From positions 168,885-232,884 of the forward strand of contig CAWCKS010000004.1 in the NCBI GenBank assembly GCA_963796195.1: a stretch of 64,000 bases of DNA, read 5' to 3'. The stretch comes from CAWCKS01 sp963796195. GTDB taxonomy: Bacteria; Pseudomonadota; Alphaproteobacteria; Rhizobiales; Xanthobacteraceae. The notes beneath the pieces were generated by a model. That model did no database searches. It had not been told where the DNA came from and saw only the letters and a program-made list of their open reading frames with translations. The position numbers and the translations under genes were made by a program. Shown piece by piece: positions 1 through 8,738 of this stretch. Each line of letters begins with the position of its first letter. The first letter of the stretch is position 1.

Positions 1-1
1 C

Positions 2-604
2 GTCGCGCTCGCGGCGAGCAATTCGCGCATCAACTGGGCGGCGCACGTTGGCGGCTTCGCGGCCGGCCTGATCGGTTGCGCCGTGCTCGACCTGATCGAG
101 CGCGTCAACGGCACCCTGCTGCGCTGCAGGTTTCCCGAGTTCGTCAAGCTCAACGGCTTTGTCATTGTTTGCGCGACCGCGCTTTTCCTGCTGGGCGCGA
201 AATCGCCAATCCCGTTCTCGTCAGGACCTGGACCGCAGGCTTGGGCCGCGCTCGCAGTCGTCAGCCTGATCGGCATCAAGCTGGCGGACCTCCTGTTGTC
301 GATGCGCAAGGGACTGGCCGTGGTCGTTGCGCTGCTGGCGATTGCGAATGCCGGGCTTGTAATGATGTGGGCTGGCACCTACCCGGCGGCGGTGGCGCAA
401 GCTTGCGCGATCCCGATCGGATCGCTTCGGGACGTGCTCTTGCGCGCCTGCGCCAACCCGACTGCGCCGGTCGTGGCCTGCGCCGGCGTTGCTCTGATCG
501 TCACTCTCCTCGCCTGCCGAGCAAGCCTCACCCGCGGCCTGGCCGACGTCGGCTTCGTCGGCAATTCGCTGCGCGGCGACCGCGCGCGGCGAAGCGGTCT
601 CTAG
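2..604 (+). CDS. Rhomboid-family intramembrane protease, C-terminal part (5' end outside window)
   Basis: The reading frame is open from the window edge to a TAG at 602-604. Its first residues contain an AHVGGFAAGL segment, which matches the rhomboid motif with the catalytic histidine followed by GGxxxG. Several hydrophobic stretches follow, consistent with further membrane helices. Rhomboids cleave transmembrane substrates within the membrane using a Ser-His dyad; the serine (GxSG) would lie upstream of this window, so activity cannot be judged. The tail after the last helix is basic. The assignment rests on one motif plus hydrophobicity, so another rhomboid-fold membrane protein remains possible. 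Confidence 0.6.
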   Translation, partial: VALAASNSRINWAAHVGGFAAGLIGCAVLDLIERVNGTLLRCRFPEFVKLNGFVIVCATALFLLGAKSPIPFSSGPGPQAWAALAVVSLIGIKLADLLLSMRKGLAVVVALLAIANAGLVMMWAGTYPAAVAQACAIPIGSLRDVLLRACANPTAPVVACAGVALIVTLLACRASLTRGLADVGFVGNSLRGDRARRSGL

Positions 605-671
605 CACCTGCGCCTTGTCGACAAAGGTGCTAGGCTTTGCACAACAATTCCAGACCACACAGGACCTGACT

Positions 672-2423
672 GTGACGCAAACCAAGCGCGACGACTTCCA
701 GATCAAACCCGAGATCGCGCCTGACTGCGCCGGCCTCAATTTCTACGATATCGATCATTCCCTGCGTGAGCTGCTGCCGCTCTATCTCGACCGTGAGGAG
801 CAGGACATCCTGACCCCGCATATGCGCCGCCTGGGCGAGTTGGCAGGCGGCCGGCTCGACGAGCTGGCGCGCACCGCCGACCGCCATCCGCCGGTGCTGC
901 AAGCGCGCGACCGCTTTGGCGTGGACGAGGATTTTATCGAGTACCACCCCGCCTATCGCGAAATGGAGCAGATCGCCTTCGGCGATTTTCAGTTCCACGC
1001 GATGGGTCATCGCGCCGGCGCTTTCGGCATGACGCGGCCGGTCAGCCCGCGCGCAAAGTACGTCTTCCAGTACCTGTTCGTGCAGGCCGAGTTCGGCCTG
1101 ATGTGCCCGATCAGCGTGACCGACACCTCGACGCATCTGATCCGCAAGTTCGCCGACGATCAGCTGAAACACCTGCTGCTGCCCCGCATGCTGTCAGCCG
1201 AGATGAACTCGCTCTGGAAGGGCACGCAGTTCATGACCGAGCAGACCGGCGGCTCCGACGTCGGCACCATCACGACCATGGCGCGCAAGGACGGCAACGC
1301 CTGGCGGCTTTCCGGCGACAAGTGGTTCTGCTCGCACACCGACGCCGACGTCGCGCTGCTCCTGGCGCGGCCGGAAGGCGCTGCCGCGGGCACACAAGGA
1401 CTTGCGCTGTTTGCGATGCCGCGGCGGCTCGAGGACGGCAGCCGCAACTCGTATCGCATCGTGCGCCTGAAGGACAAACTCGGCACCCGCTCGATGGCCT
1501 CTGGCGAGATCCGGATGGACGGTGCGTTCGCCTGGCTCGTCGGCGACGAGACTCAAGGCCTCAAACAGATGCTGGAGCAGGTCAACCTGTCCCGATTGTC
1601 GCACGGCGTGCGGGCTGCGGCGATGATGCGACGTTGCGTCAACGAAGCGCTGGTCTGCGCGAAGTCGCGCCGCGCATTCGGCGAGACCATCATCGATTTT
1701 CCGTTGTTGCGTCGCCAGCTCGCAAAACTGATCGTGCCGGCCGAGCAAAGCCTCTCGGTCATGATGGCTGCTGCCGAAGCGCTCGATCAGTCCAACAACG
1801 GCTCGGCCGAAGCCAGAACCCTGCTTCGTATCCTGACGCCGCTGCTAAAATTCCGCGCTTGCCGCGACAACGTGACGGTAGCGACCGGGGCGATGGAGGT
1901 GCGCGGCGGCAACGGCTACGTCGAGGAGTGGGTCAACGCCCGCCTGGTGCGCGACGCCCATATCGGCCTGTTGTGGGAAGGCACCAGCAACATCAACGCG
2001 CTCGACATTATCACGCGCGCAGTCGGCCGCGAGGGCGCACATCGCACACTCGCGGCGGCGCTCCATCGCAAACTCGACGCGTCGGCAAAGCTGCCGGATG
2101 AATTCCGCAACCGGATTCGCCGGGCGCTGGATGGCGCCGTCGACTTTGCCGAGCGAGTCGCTGCTGATGACGCCGATGAAACCTCGGCGCGACAGGCCGC
2201 GAGCGCGCTCTACCACGCGGCCAGCGCTGCTCTAATGGTCTGGGAGAGCTGCGCTTCGGCAAATGGCGGCCGCCGCGCACTGCTGGCCCGATTCGTACTG
2301 GAGCGGCGCCTTAGCCCGCGTGATCCGCTCAAGCTCGACGCGCCCTTCGAGCGCGACGCCATCGGTCTGCTGCTGGAGGATCGACCGCTCACATTGGCCG
2401 AGGTTGCCCCGTTGCTGAGCTAG
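672..2423 (+). CDS. Acyl-CoA dehydrogenase, AidB-like
   Basis: The protein is a FAD-dependent acyl-CoA dehydrogenase of the large (about 580-residue) AidB-type subgroup. Supporting features are the TEQTGGSDVG substrate/flavin-binding segment, the RGGNGYVEEW region and the LLWEGTSNI motif typical of the C-terminal helical domain. The frame is open from a TTG at 615, but the GTG at 672 places the start just before a conserved-looking N-terminus (TQTKRDDFQIKP) and is preferred. E. coli AidB is linked to the alkylation response, while many relatives are uncharacterised acyl-CoA dehydrogenases; the substrate cannot be told here. It lies 68 bp after the rhomboid gene, and its 3' end overlaps the convergent zinc-ribbon gene by 35 bp. 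Confidence 0.85.
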   Translation: MTQTKRDDFQIKPEIAPDCAGLNFYDIDHSLRELLPLYLDREEQDILTPHMRRLGELAGGRLDELARTADRHPPVLQARDRFGVDEDFIEYHPAYREMEQIAFGDFQFHAMGHRAGAFGMTRPVSPRAKYVFQYLFVQAEFGLMCPISVTDTSTHLIRKFADDQLKHLLLPRMLSAEMNSLWKGTQFMTEQTGGSDVGTITTMARKDGNAWRLSGDKWFCSHTDADVALLLARPEGAAAGTQGLALFAMPRRLEDGSRNSYRIVRLKDKLGTRSMASGEIRMDGAFAWLVGDETQGLKQMLEQVNLSRLSHGVRAAAMMRRCVNEALVCAKSRRAFGETIIDFPLLRRQLAKLIVPAEQSLSVMMAAAEALDQSNNGSAEARTLLRILTPLLKFRACRDNVTVATGAMEVRGGNGYVEEWVNARLVRDAHIGLLWEGTSNINALDIITRAVGREGAHRTLAAALHRKLDASAKLPDEFRNRIRRALDGAVDFAERVAADDADETSARQAASALYHAASAALMVWESCASANGGRRALLARFVLERRLSPRDPLKLDAPFERDAIGLLLEDRPLTLAEVAPLLS

Positions 2424-2595
2424 CGCTTGTCAGGGACCAATCCGGCGCAAGCTCGATGGTCTTCACCGTGCCGCACTCGGCGCAGCGATAGACATTCAGC
2501 TCTGGCAACCCGCCGAGCTTTGGGATGGTGCGGACCAGCTTCATTGAACGTTTACACCGCTCACAAGATGGCGCGCAGGAAGAATCCGTGTTCAT
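2389..2595 (-). CDS. Small zinc-ribbon-like hypothetical protein
   Basis: This is a 68-residue protein with two CxxC knuckles (CERC near the N-terminus and CAEC about 25 residues later) separated by a basic and leucine-rich stretch that includes KLGGLPELNVYRC. The spacing suggests one zinc-ribbon. Short proteins of this pattern are common in Bradyrhizobium and relatives and have no known function. The ATG at 2595 is chosen because the in-frame upstream sequence has no zinc-ribbon character. The gene runs convergently into the acyl-CoA dehydrogenase and overlaps its last 35 bp. Confidence 0.6.
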   Translation of the reverse strand: MNTDSSCAPSCERCKRSMKLVRTIPKLGGLPELNVYRCAECGTVKTIELAPDWSLTSASSATGQPRPM

Positions 2596-2719
2596 GCGGC
2601 GAACCTGGCGCAGGGCGGCGCGGCCGCTCGTGATCCAGGTCAAATTGGAACATAAGGATGTATACGGAGGCGTTCGGCCCAGGCGCACCGCGTCACGAGC
2701 AAAGCGGCGGTCAATCTGC

Positions 2720-4144
2720 CTACCCGGCCGTTAGCTCCGCAAGCGCGTGAACGGGCTCCCGCGGCGCGATCAGCATGGGCAAGCCTTGCTCGGGCCGCAG
2801 CGTGATCCTCAACTGCGGCCAAACCCGTGCCTCAGGTGCAAGCCGCAACCTGAAGTTCTGTACCAGCGTTGCCAGTACGAGCGTTGCCTCCTGCAGCGCA
2901 AAAGTCGAACCGATGCAGGTACGCGCGCCCGCACCAAACGGCATATAGACGAACCGATCGATCCGCTGCTTTTCATCGCCGAGGAAACGCCCGGGGTCGA
3001 ACACATCAGGCCGGTCCCATAGCTTCTTGTGACGGTGCAGTACGTAAGGAGCAATCACGATCAGGGTTCGGCGCTTCACCTGATGACCACCGATCACATC
3101 CGGCCCGTCAGCGATCCGGCTGAGAGCCGCGATCGGCGGATAGAGCCGCACCGCCTCGTCGATCACCGCGCGCGTGACGACGAGGCGCTCGGCCAATCCC
3201 TCCTCCGGACCGGCCATTTCGCGATCGACCTCGGCTTCGACCCGCGCGCGCCATTCCGGCGACTGCGACAGCAGGAACAGCGACCACGTCAGCGTGTTGG
3301 CGGTCGTTTCGTGGCCGGCCGACAGAAATGTCAGGATGTTCGATTTGACTTCGGCGAGGTTCATCGGCCGCTGCGTCGACGGATCGAGTGCGCGGAGCAA
3401 CAAGGTCAAGAGATCGGCCGGCGCATAGTCGGGCGACCGGGCCAGCGTCTCGCGGCGTCTTTCGATCAACCCATCAATGAGATTTTCGAAATAGCCGAGA
3501 GTCTCCTTCAAGCGCCCTCGCCCCGGCCGCGGCACGAAGTCCGGCACGCCGAACAGGTCGAGTGCTCCAATCCGGCCGATCACGGCGAAATAGGAATTCA
3601 TCGCCAGGCGAAACTCATCGAGATCGCCGCTGATCCCATCGGAGAAGATCGTCAGTGCCAGCACGTTCAGCGTCACGAGAGTCATTTCGGCCGCGACATC
3701 AACGACCGAATTCGCATCAAATCGCCGCCAACGCTCCGCGACTTCTTGGGCCGCCGACTGCATCGCACCGGCAAAGCTCGTGACGGTCTTGCGGGCGAAC
3801 AGCGGCGCCAGGGTCCGGCGCTGCGCCTGCCACTGCTCGCCTTCGACGCTCAACAGGCCGTCACCAAGGCCCGCCGACAGCACGCGGCGCTGCATCGGAT
3901 CCTTGCGGTAGTTAGCCGCGTTGTCGAGCAGGATACGGCGGATCGCGCTGGGCTCGTGGAGCAGAAGAACCTGTCCGATCGGCAGCCTGACCGTCGCAAT
4001 CGGCTCCGAAAAATGCTCCTCGCTCCAGCATTCGAGCGGGTTTCGCTTCAGGGCCGCAAGCAACCGGAATAGCCCGAGGGTTCCGCTGTTCGGTGCGGGC
4101 GCTGGCGGTCGGAAAAGCTCCCTCTGGGACATTTCCAATGTCAT
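2720..4144 (-). CDS. Cytochrome P450
   Basis: The 474-residue protein has the full P450 signature set: the I-helix oxygen-activation motif AGHETT (residues about 276-281), the ExxR pair (E330, R333) and the haem-ligand loop FGAGARTCIG with Cys410 as the thiolate ligand. There is no N-terminal membrane anchor, so it should be a soluble class I enzyme that needs separate ferredoxin and reductase partners; none are encoded nearby. The overall pattern (an N-terminal PxxxGxxG-poor leader, FxAGHETTA) resembles bacterial CYP4/CYP102-like fatty-acid or alkane hydroxylases, but the substrate is not predictable. A second ATG four codons in could also serve as the start. Confidence 0.93.
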   Translation of the reverse strand: MTLEMSQRELFRPPAPAPNSGTLGLFRLLAALKRNPLECWSEEHFSEPIATVRLPIGQVLLLHEPSAIRRILLDNAANYRKDPMQRRVLSAGLGDGLLSVEGEQWQAQRRTLAPLFARKTVTSFAGAMQSAAQEVAERWRRFDANSVVDVAAEMTLVTLNVLALTIFSDGISGDLDEFRLAMNSYFAVIGRIGALDLFGVPDFVPRPGRGRLKETLGYFENLIDGLIERRRETLARSPDYAPADLLTLLLRALDPSTQRPMNLAEVKSNILTFLSAGHETTANTLTWSLFLLSQSPEWRARVEAEVDREMAGPEEGLAERLVVTRAVIDEAVRLYPPIAALSRIADGPDVIGGHQVKRRTLIVIAPYVLHRHKKLWDRPDVFDPGRFLGDEKQRIDRFVYMPFGAGARTCIGSTFALQEATLVLATLVQNFRLRLAPEARVWPQLRITLRPEQGLPMLIAPREPVHALAELTAG

Positions 4145-4338
4145 TCAGAATATCGTCAGTCGCTCTGCCATCTGTGGAGCGACGCTCAGCCCAATAATGA
4201 GTTATTGGCGATAGCATAGGATAACCGGCCATTGCGAGAGCCGCGCGGCTAATCATGATTGTCCCAGTGATACCGAGGCTTTTGCGTCACAGCCCGGCGC
4301 GTCACAGCTCGGGTCACACAACTCGTCGTTGACCACCC

Positions 4339-4545
4339 TCAGGTGCGCGGCGCCGCGCCAGGACCGGTCTCGCCAGCGGTGGGCTTGGCACCAGCACGGC
4401 CCAACAGTGCGCCCAATTCCCGGATGCGGCGCGACGACGCTGGTCCCCATGCCAACTCACGGCAGCGATCCTCCCGACAAATCGACTGCACATGTTCGAA
4501 GGTCCATATCTCATCGCCCTTGTACTCGATATCAAACGGCCACAT
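4339..4545 (-). CDS. Hypothetical protein, 68 aa
   Basis: This short frame begins MWPFDIEYKGDEIWTFEHV and continues with an acidic-basic helix-like region (CREDRCRELAWGPASSRRIREL) before an Ala/Gly/Pro-rich tail. The aromatic-rich start and mixed amino-acid use look more like a protein than a GC-bias artefact. I do not recognise a family. It lies in the gene-poor stretch between the P450 and the SGNH gene. Confidence is low because the frame is short and no ribosome-binding site decides the start. Confidence 0.35.
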   Translation of the reverse strand: MWPFDIEYKGDEIWTFEHVQSICREDRCRELAWGPASSRRIRELGALLGRAGAKPTAGETGPGAAPRT

Positions 4546-4634
4546 AAGGCGAGTCTCCGCTCGATTTAGAAAAGCCGTTCGGATAGCTTGCTGCCGAAAA
4601 AAGGGCATCAACATCGGCAAACTGTCACTGTTCT

Positions 4635-4805
4635 ATGCGCGACTTCACAAAATTTTTGTTCGTATTGGGCACAATCCTAGGGGGCGCTTACATTGCACTT
4701 GGATGGAAAACCAACATCGTGCCAAGGAACCTGCTGTTGGTCTTAGGTTGGCTTTCTGTCGTAACGGGAGTCGTTTTCTATTTTCGTAATTTCGTGAAGG
4801 GTTAG
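4635..4805 (+). CDS. Small two-helix membrane protein, 56 aa
   Basis: The ATG at 4635 opens a 56-residue frame ending in TAG at 4803-4805. It has two strongly hydrophobic segments, one starting FLFVLGTILGGAYIAL and one LLLVLGWLSVVTGVVFYF, separated by a short polar loop (WKTNIVPRN) and followed by a basic tail. This is the layout of a hairpin inner-membrane microprotein. It is too short for most annotation cut-offs. No family is recognised. It sits upstream of a broken copy of the neighbouring SGNH gene and shares its lower-GC character, so it may belong to the same imported patch. Confidence 0.45.
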   Translation: MRDFTKFLFVLGTILGGAYIALGWKTNIVPRNLLLVLGWLSVVTGVVFYFRNFVKG

Positions 4806-4867
4806 GCGGTTGCCTTGAGCGGCGCGCCTCCAAAACAGACCGCTAGCAGCCTCTCTCGACAATCCTG

Positions 4868-5031
4868 ATGTCTCGCGCCCGAACCGTTCTCTTTGTTGCC
4901 TGCTACTGCCTTTTTCTCCTTCTCGGGTTCGACTGCATCTACTCGACGTTCGTGCTGGATGGGGCGCGCGATCCGATATTTCGGGTTGCAGGATGCGCGC
5001 TATTCCCACGATGGCGGCACGCTCGAACGCA
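4868..5031 (+). pseudogene. Broken inverted copy of the 5' end of the SGNH-hydrolase-like gene
   Basis: Translation from the ATG at 4868 gives a membrane-anchor segment (MSRARTVLFVACYCLFLLLG...) nearly identical to the N-terminus of the intact SGNH gene on the opposite strand (MSRARTSFFVACYCLFLFLG...). The match extends past DPIF/DPPF and then continues in another frame as DARYSHDGG against DARYSH in the intact gene, so the fragment has a frameshift and then loses similarity. The bases just upstream of both start codons (CGACAxTCCTG) also match. This is an old partial duplication in inverted orientation, not a working gene. Confidence 0.7.
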
Positions 5032-5282
5032 GGATCACACGCCAGGAAATATCAAGTCCGCGCTCCGCTAGCGAGCAAAAAACAAACTTGCGCAAAAGGG
5101 GGTAGAGAGTTGCCATCAGCAAACCGAAGCATGGAAGATATCCATATCAAGCCGCGTGAGTTGCAGCGGACATCCTAGGTCTGAAACAGCCTTCCCTGCG
5201 ATACCTAGACTTGAGCCCGCGTGGTGTCATCTGCGGCAATAGCAGAATCGGCCCTCCGATGCGCCGTTCGTGATTCTGTCGC

Positions 5283-6401
5283 TTATTGTGCCCCATGCCC
5301 GACCCGAGACAGTAATTGTTCGGCAACGCCGCTAAACATGAGGCGATTGCCTTCGGCTGAGTAGTGAAAGTCGCCCTGAATGAAAAGGCGCTCGTACCAA
5401 TCCGCGTGCGCATCCTTGAACGCGAAGAACAGCGGAAACAGGTCGATGAAGGACTTACAGTTTTTCGCACAGAACTCTCGCCAGATCGCGCTCTGCCGAC
5501 TGGTTCGGTCATTCAATTCAAGCTGAAGTGGCCACGGATAGACGACCACCGTTAACGGAATTCTGTGCGCTAACAGGAGGTCTGCTAGTCGCTGCATATT
5601 CGATCGGGCTCGCGCAATTCCGCCCTCGACGCCAAGGGGATCATATCGATGTCCCACATTCATGGTTGGAATTGTCCAGTCATTCCGCCAGCTGTTGCGT
5701 ATCGCGAATTTTTTGTGCAGCCCGCGAAGTGTATCGGTCCAGTCGTTGAAGATCGCGAGGCTGCGCTGGGTGACAACAAAATGCGCTTTGAGTTTGTTGC
5801 GAAAAGTTAGCGGTGGCGACGCTTCGTCGGGCGGCGAGCAATTGAGCTTGTACTTGTCGTATCTCGGGTCGTCGTCAAAACAAAAATAGGCTGTCGCTTC
5901 ATCCTGAATATCAGAAAGATCCAGAAACACTACGACCTCATCGAACTTAAGTCCCTCGATTAATAGCGTCTTGATTTTGTTGTAATAGAGCACCGGCGAG
6001 TACGACACAACTCCGGCATTGAGAAACTCAATGGGATCACGTTGTCGCTGACCGACGAGATAAAGCAAGCCGGCGAAAGACTGCTCGAACGGCACGCCGA
6101 CTGCCTCTGTGAAGGAATCGCCGATCAGCAGAGTGCGATAGGTCGATGCCACTAACGGCACGGCCCTGACCATTGCGTCGCGAAACCCAAGATTGTTCGT
6201 GTAAAACGCGTAGCGGGCTCCGCCCCAAGAATCGAAGCCACTGAAATTTGGTTTGAGCCCGTGTGAGTAGCGTGCATCAAACGTTCGGAACGGCGGATCG
6301 CGCGGCGCACTGAAAAAGAACGTCGAATAGATGAAGTCGAACCCAAGAAAGAGAAACAGGCAGTAGCAGGCAACGAAGAAGGAGGTTCGGGCGCGAGACA
6401 T
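5283..6401 (-). CDS. SGNH/GDSL-hydrolase-like protein with N-terminal membrane anchor
   Basis: The 372-residue protein starts with one hydrophobic anchor (about residues 8-28). Block I of the SGNH fold is visible as LLIGDSFTEAVG (Ser96 in GDSF) and the C-terminal block as GDFHYSAEGN (Asp344, His346), so the catalytic Ser-Asp-His set appears complete. Such membrane-anchored SGNH proteins often act on O-acyl groups of surface polysaccharides, but no acyltransferase partner is encoded here, so the role is inferred. The ATG at 6401 is chosen because the upstream in-frame extension runs into the tRNA gene. The gene starts 32 bp past the tRNA-Pro 3' end, and a broken inverted copy of its 5' end lies at 4868. 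Confidence 0.7.
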   Translation of the reverse strand: MSRARTSFFVACYCLFLFLGFDFIYSTFFFSAPRDPPFRTFDARYSHGLKPNFSGFDSWGGARYAFYTNNLGFRDAMVRAVPLVASTYRTLLIGDSFTEAVGVPFEQSFAGLLYLVGQRQRDPIEFLNAGVVSYSPVLYYNKIKTLLIEGLKFDEVVVFLDLSDIQDEATAYFCFDDDPRYDKYKLNCSPPDEASPPLTFRNKLKAHFVVTQRSLAIFNDWTDTLRGLHKKFAIRNSWRNDWTIPTMNVGHRYDPLGVEGGIARARSNMQRLADLLLAHRIPLTVVVYPWPLQLELNDRTSRQSAIWREFCAKNCKSFIDLFPLFFAFKDAHADWYERLFIQGDFHYSAEGNRLMFSGVAEQLLSRVGHGAQ

Positions 6402-6433
6402 CAGGACTGTCGAATGCGCCTCTTGAGAGAAGC

Positions 6434-6511
6434 TGGTCGGAGCGGCGGGATTCGAACCCACGACCCCTAGTCCCCCAGACTAGTGCGCTAACCGGGCTGC
6501 GCTACGCTCCG
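6434..6511 (-). tRNA. tRNA-Pro (anticodon GGG), CCA encoded
   Basis: On the minus strand the sequence folds as a full cloverleaf. The 7-bp acceptor stem is CGGAGCG with CGCTCCG, the D-arm is GCGC/GCGC, and the anticodon stem CTAGT/ACTAG encloses the loop CTGGGGG with anticodon GGG. The T-arm holds TTCGAAT. The discriminator A at 6437 and an encoded CCA (6436-6434) follow. It decodes proline codons CCC and CCU. A tRNA at the edge of an accessory patch is a usual integration site, but I found no second copy of its 3' end nearby. Confidence 0.95.
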
Positions 6512-6606
6512 TCCCTTGCGGGGAAGAGTTTCCTCTAGCCTTGATTGGGGGTCGCGCGCAAGAACGTAGGTCGCTGGATAAACGAACCAGGACCGCATTT
6601 CGCACG

Positions 6607-7209
6607 CTAGCCGGCCGAAAGTGCCCTATCGAGCAGCTGGCGACACTCGATCAGCTCGCTCAATGCAGTGCGGAGCCGACCGGCATTCTCGTTCCCGAGC
6701 CGCGTCACGACGATTGGTGGAGGAGCCGGACTTGCCGCGACCATCGGCTGGACGCCGTTGCTCATCGCCAGGGACGGCATCGGTGCCAGCCGGACCATAG
6801 GCGGTTCGTTGGCTCGCGCTGAAGACGCAACGAAGGCCTCATCGCCATCAGCCTCTTCGACGAGGACGTTGTCGTCCGTCTCGAGCTGGGGAGCCTCGAC
6901 CGTCCCGGCCGGCGCCACGTGACGCAACGCGACGCCGCCGCTGAAACCCTGAACCGCCTTGATGCCCTGCTCGCGCAGAATCCGCTGGACGCCGCGGATC
7001 GTGTAACCTTGGCCATAAAGCAGGTGACGGATACCGCGCAGCAGTTCGACATCGTCGCGCCGATAATAGCGCCGGCCGCCGCTGCGTTTCATCGGCTTGA
7101 TCTGGGCAAACCGGGTTTCCCAGAACCGCAGCACGTGCTGCGGCACGTCCAGTTCGTCAGCGACCTCGCTGATGGTACGAAATGCGTCCGGCGCCTTGTC
7201 CAAGGGCAC
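6607..7209 (-). CDS. MerR-family transcriptional regulator
   Basis: The N-terminal 80 residues form a MerR-type winged helix: ISEVADELDVPQHVLRFWETRF, then the wing with RRYYRRDDVELL and GYTIRGVQRILRE. The C-terminal half is low-complexity and carries no metal-binding cysteines, so this is not a classical metal sensor. The same regulator follows ihfA in many alphaproteobacteria. I place the start at the GTG at 7209 (VPLDKAPDAF), because related proteins typically begin at DKAPDAF; an ATG at 7233 in the same frame is the alternative. It is co-oriented with ihfA, 104 bp downstream of it, and ends before tRNA-Pro. Confidence 0.88.
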   Translation of the reverse strand: MPLDKAPDAFRTISEVADELDVPQHVLRFWETRFAQIKPMKRSGGRRYYRRDDVELLRGIRHLLYGQGYTIRGVQRILREQGIKAVQGFSGGVALRHVAPAGTVEAPQLETDDNVLVEEADGDEAFVASSARANEPPMVRLAPMPSLAMSNGVQPMVAASPAPPPIVVTRLGNENAGRLRTALSELIECRQLLDRALSAG

Positions 7210-7313
7210 GCTCCATATGTTCCAAATCCTCAAGGACCCAGATTACTTTAATCTGGTCCAATTAAGGCTTCTCGTGCAACAGGAATTCGCTGACGCCGCT
7301 GCCGCGCGCGCGG

Positions 7314-7634
7314 TCAATCCGCCTTGGCCGTCACAGCGTGACCGTTGATCCGCTGTTTGAGGATAGCCGACGGCTTGAACACCATCACGCGACGCGGAGA
7401 GATCGGCACCTCGGTGCCGGTCTTGGGATTGCGTCCAACCCGTTGGCCCTTCTTGCGCACGATGAAGGAACCGAACGACGATAGCTTCACTGTCTCGCCG
7501 CGCTCGAGGCAATCGGAAATCTCTTTCAAGACCAACTCGACGAATGCCGAGGATTCCGAGCGCGACAGGCCCACCTTCTGGTAGACGGCCTCGCAGAGGT
7601 CGACCCGCGTAACTGTCTTTCCGGTCTCCGACAT
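7314..7634 (-). CDS. ihfA: Integration host factor subunit alpha
   Basis: This is a HU/IHF-fold DNA-bending protein of about 106 residues. It shows TVTRVDLCEAVYQKVGLSR, the dimer helix, and the beta-arm region GRNPKTGTEVPISPRRVMVF with the DNA-intercalating proline. The alpha-subunit identity is based on the CEAVYQKVGLSR start and the length. IHF bends DNA sharply at specific sites and supports recombination and sigma-54-dependent transcription. The start MSETGKTV at 7634 is preferred over the ATG four codons upstream. Its position after plsX-fabH and before a MerR gene is the common alphaproteobacterial order. Confidence 0.93.
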   Translation of the reverse strand: MSETGKTVTRVDLCEAVYQKVGLSRSESSAFVELVLKEISDCLERGETVKLSSFGSFIVRKKGQRVGRNPKTGTEVPISPRRVMVFKPSAILKQRINGHAVTAKAD

Positions 7635-7760
7635 CGCCAGCCCCACTCACGGCGAAAAGTTAAAAGAAAACTATGAGCTTACCCGACAAGGGTCAACAGC
7701 GTTTCAACTCCATAGCACGGACGAAATTAGGATCAATGGGCAGGTGCCCTTGACTTTCCG

Positions 7761-8738
7761 CTACCAGCGGACGAGCGCGGAACCCCAAGTGAAGCCGCCG
7801 CCCATCGCCTCAAATAGAATCAAATCACCCCTTTTGACGCGACCGTCCGAGACAGCGACACACAGCGCAAGCGGGATGGATGCCGCCGACGTGTTGCCGT
7901 GGCGGTCGACGGTGAGCACCACCTTCGGCGGCGCAATATGCAGCTTGTGCGCCGAAGCATCGATGATTCTCTTGTTGGCCTGATGCGGGACCAGCCAATC
8001 GACGTCGTCGGCCGTAAGCCCGGTCGCCTTGAAGGCATCATCGATGACATCGGTGATCATGCCGACGGCGTGCTTGAAGACTTCCTTGCCTTCCATCCGC
8101 AAGTGGCCGACCGTTTGGGTCGATGACGGTCCGCCGTCGACGTAGAGTTTTGCCTTGTGGCGGCCGTCAGAACGGAGATGGGTCGTCAGAATACCGCGGT
8201 CATCGTTGTTTCCAGGCTGCTGCTGCGCCTCCAGCACCACCGCGCCCGCGCCGTCACCAAACAGCACGCAAGTGCCGCGATCATTCCAGTCGAGGATGCG
8301 CGAAAACGTTTCCGCGCCGATCACCAGCGCACGCTTGTGCGATCCGGAGCGCAAGAAATTGTCGGCGGTGGCGAGCGCAAACACAAAGCCCGAGCAAACC
8401 GCCTGAAGGTCGAACGCAACGCCGTGATTGATCCCGAGGTTGTGCTGGATCTGCACCGCGGTTGCCGGGAACGTGTTATCCGGGGTCGAGGTGCCAAGCA
8501 CGATCAGGTCGATCGACTGGGCGTCGACACCGGCATTGGCGAGCGCGGCCAGCGCGGCCTTGGTGCCGAGGTCCGAGGTGAACTCGCCCTTGGCGGCGAT
8601 ATGGCGCTCGCGGATGCCGGTGCGCTGGACGATCCATTCGTCCGAGGTGTCAACCTTGGCGGCGAGATCGGCATTGGTCAGCACCTGCTCCGGAAGATAG
8701 GAGCCGCAGCCAAGCACGATCGAACGGGTAACGGTCAC
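7761..8738 (-). CDS. fabH: Beta-ketoacyl-ACP synthase III
   Basis: FabH condenses acetyl-CoA with malonyl-ACP to start fatty acid synthesis. The 325-residue protein has the catalytic triad in its usual places: Cys115 in QAVCSGF, His252 in HQANKR and Asn282 in HGNTSAA. The C-terminal GGGFTWGSAL glycine-rich motif is also present. The gene starts with GTG at 8738, which overlaps the plsX stop codon (GTGA), so the two are translationally coupled. The plsX-fabH pair links phospholipid and fatty-acid initiation. Confidence 0.96.
   Translation of the reverse strand: MTVTRSIVLGCGSYLPEQVLTNADLAAKVDTSDEWIVQRTGIRERHIAAKGEFTSDLGTKAALAALANAGVDAQSIDLIVLGTSTPDNTFPATAVQIQHNLGINHGVAFDLQAVCSGFVFALATADNFLRSGSHKRALVIGAETFSRILDWNDRGTCVLFGDGAGAVVLEAQQQPGNNDDRGILTTHLRSDGRHKAKLYVDGGPSSTQTVGHLRMEGKEVFKHAVGMITDVIDDAFKATGLTADDVDWLVPHQANKRIIDASAHKLHIAPPKVVLTVDRHGNTSAASIPLALCVAVSDGRVKRGDLILFEAMGGGFTWGSALVRW

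Noticed and set aside
3029..4072. Long open frame (347 codons) opposite the P450
   Set aside because: Same reason: the minus-strand frame has all P450 motifs.
6434..6511. tRNA-Pro as an integration (att) site
   Set aside because: No second copy of the tRNA 3' end was found in the window, so integration there is not supported.
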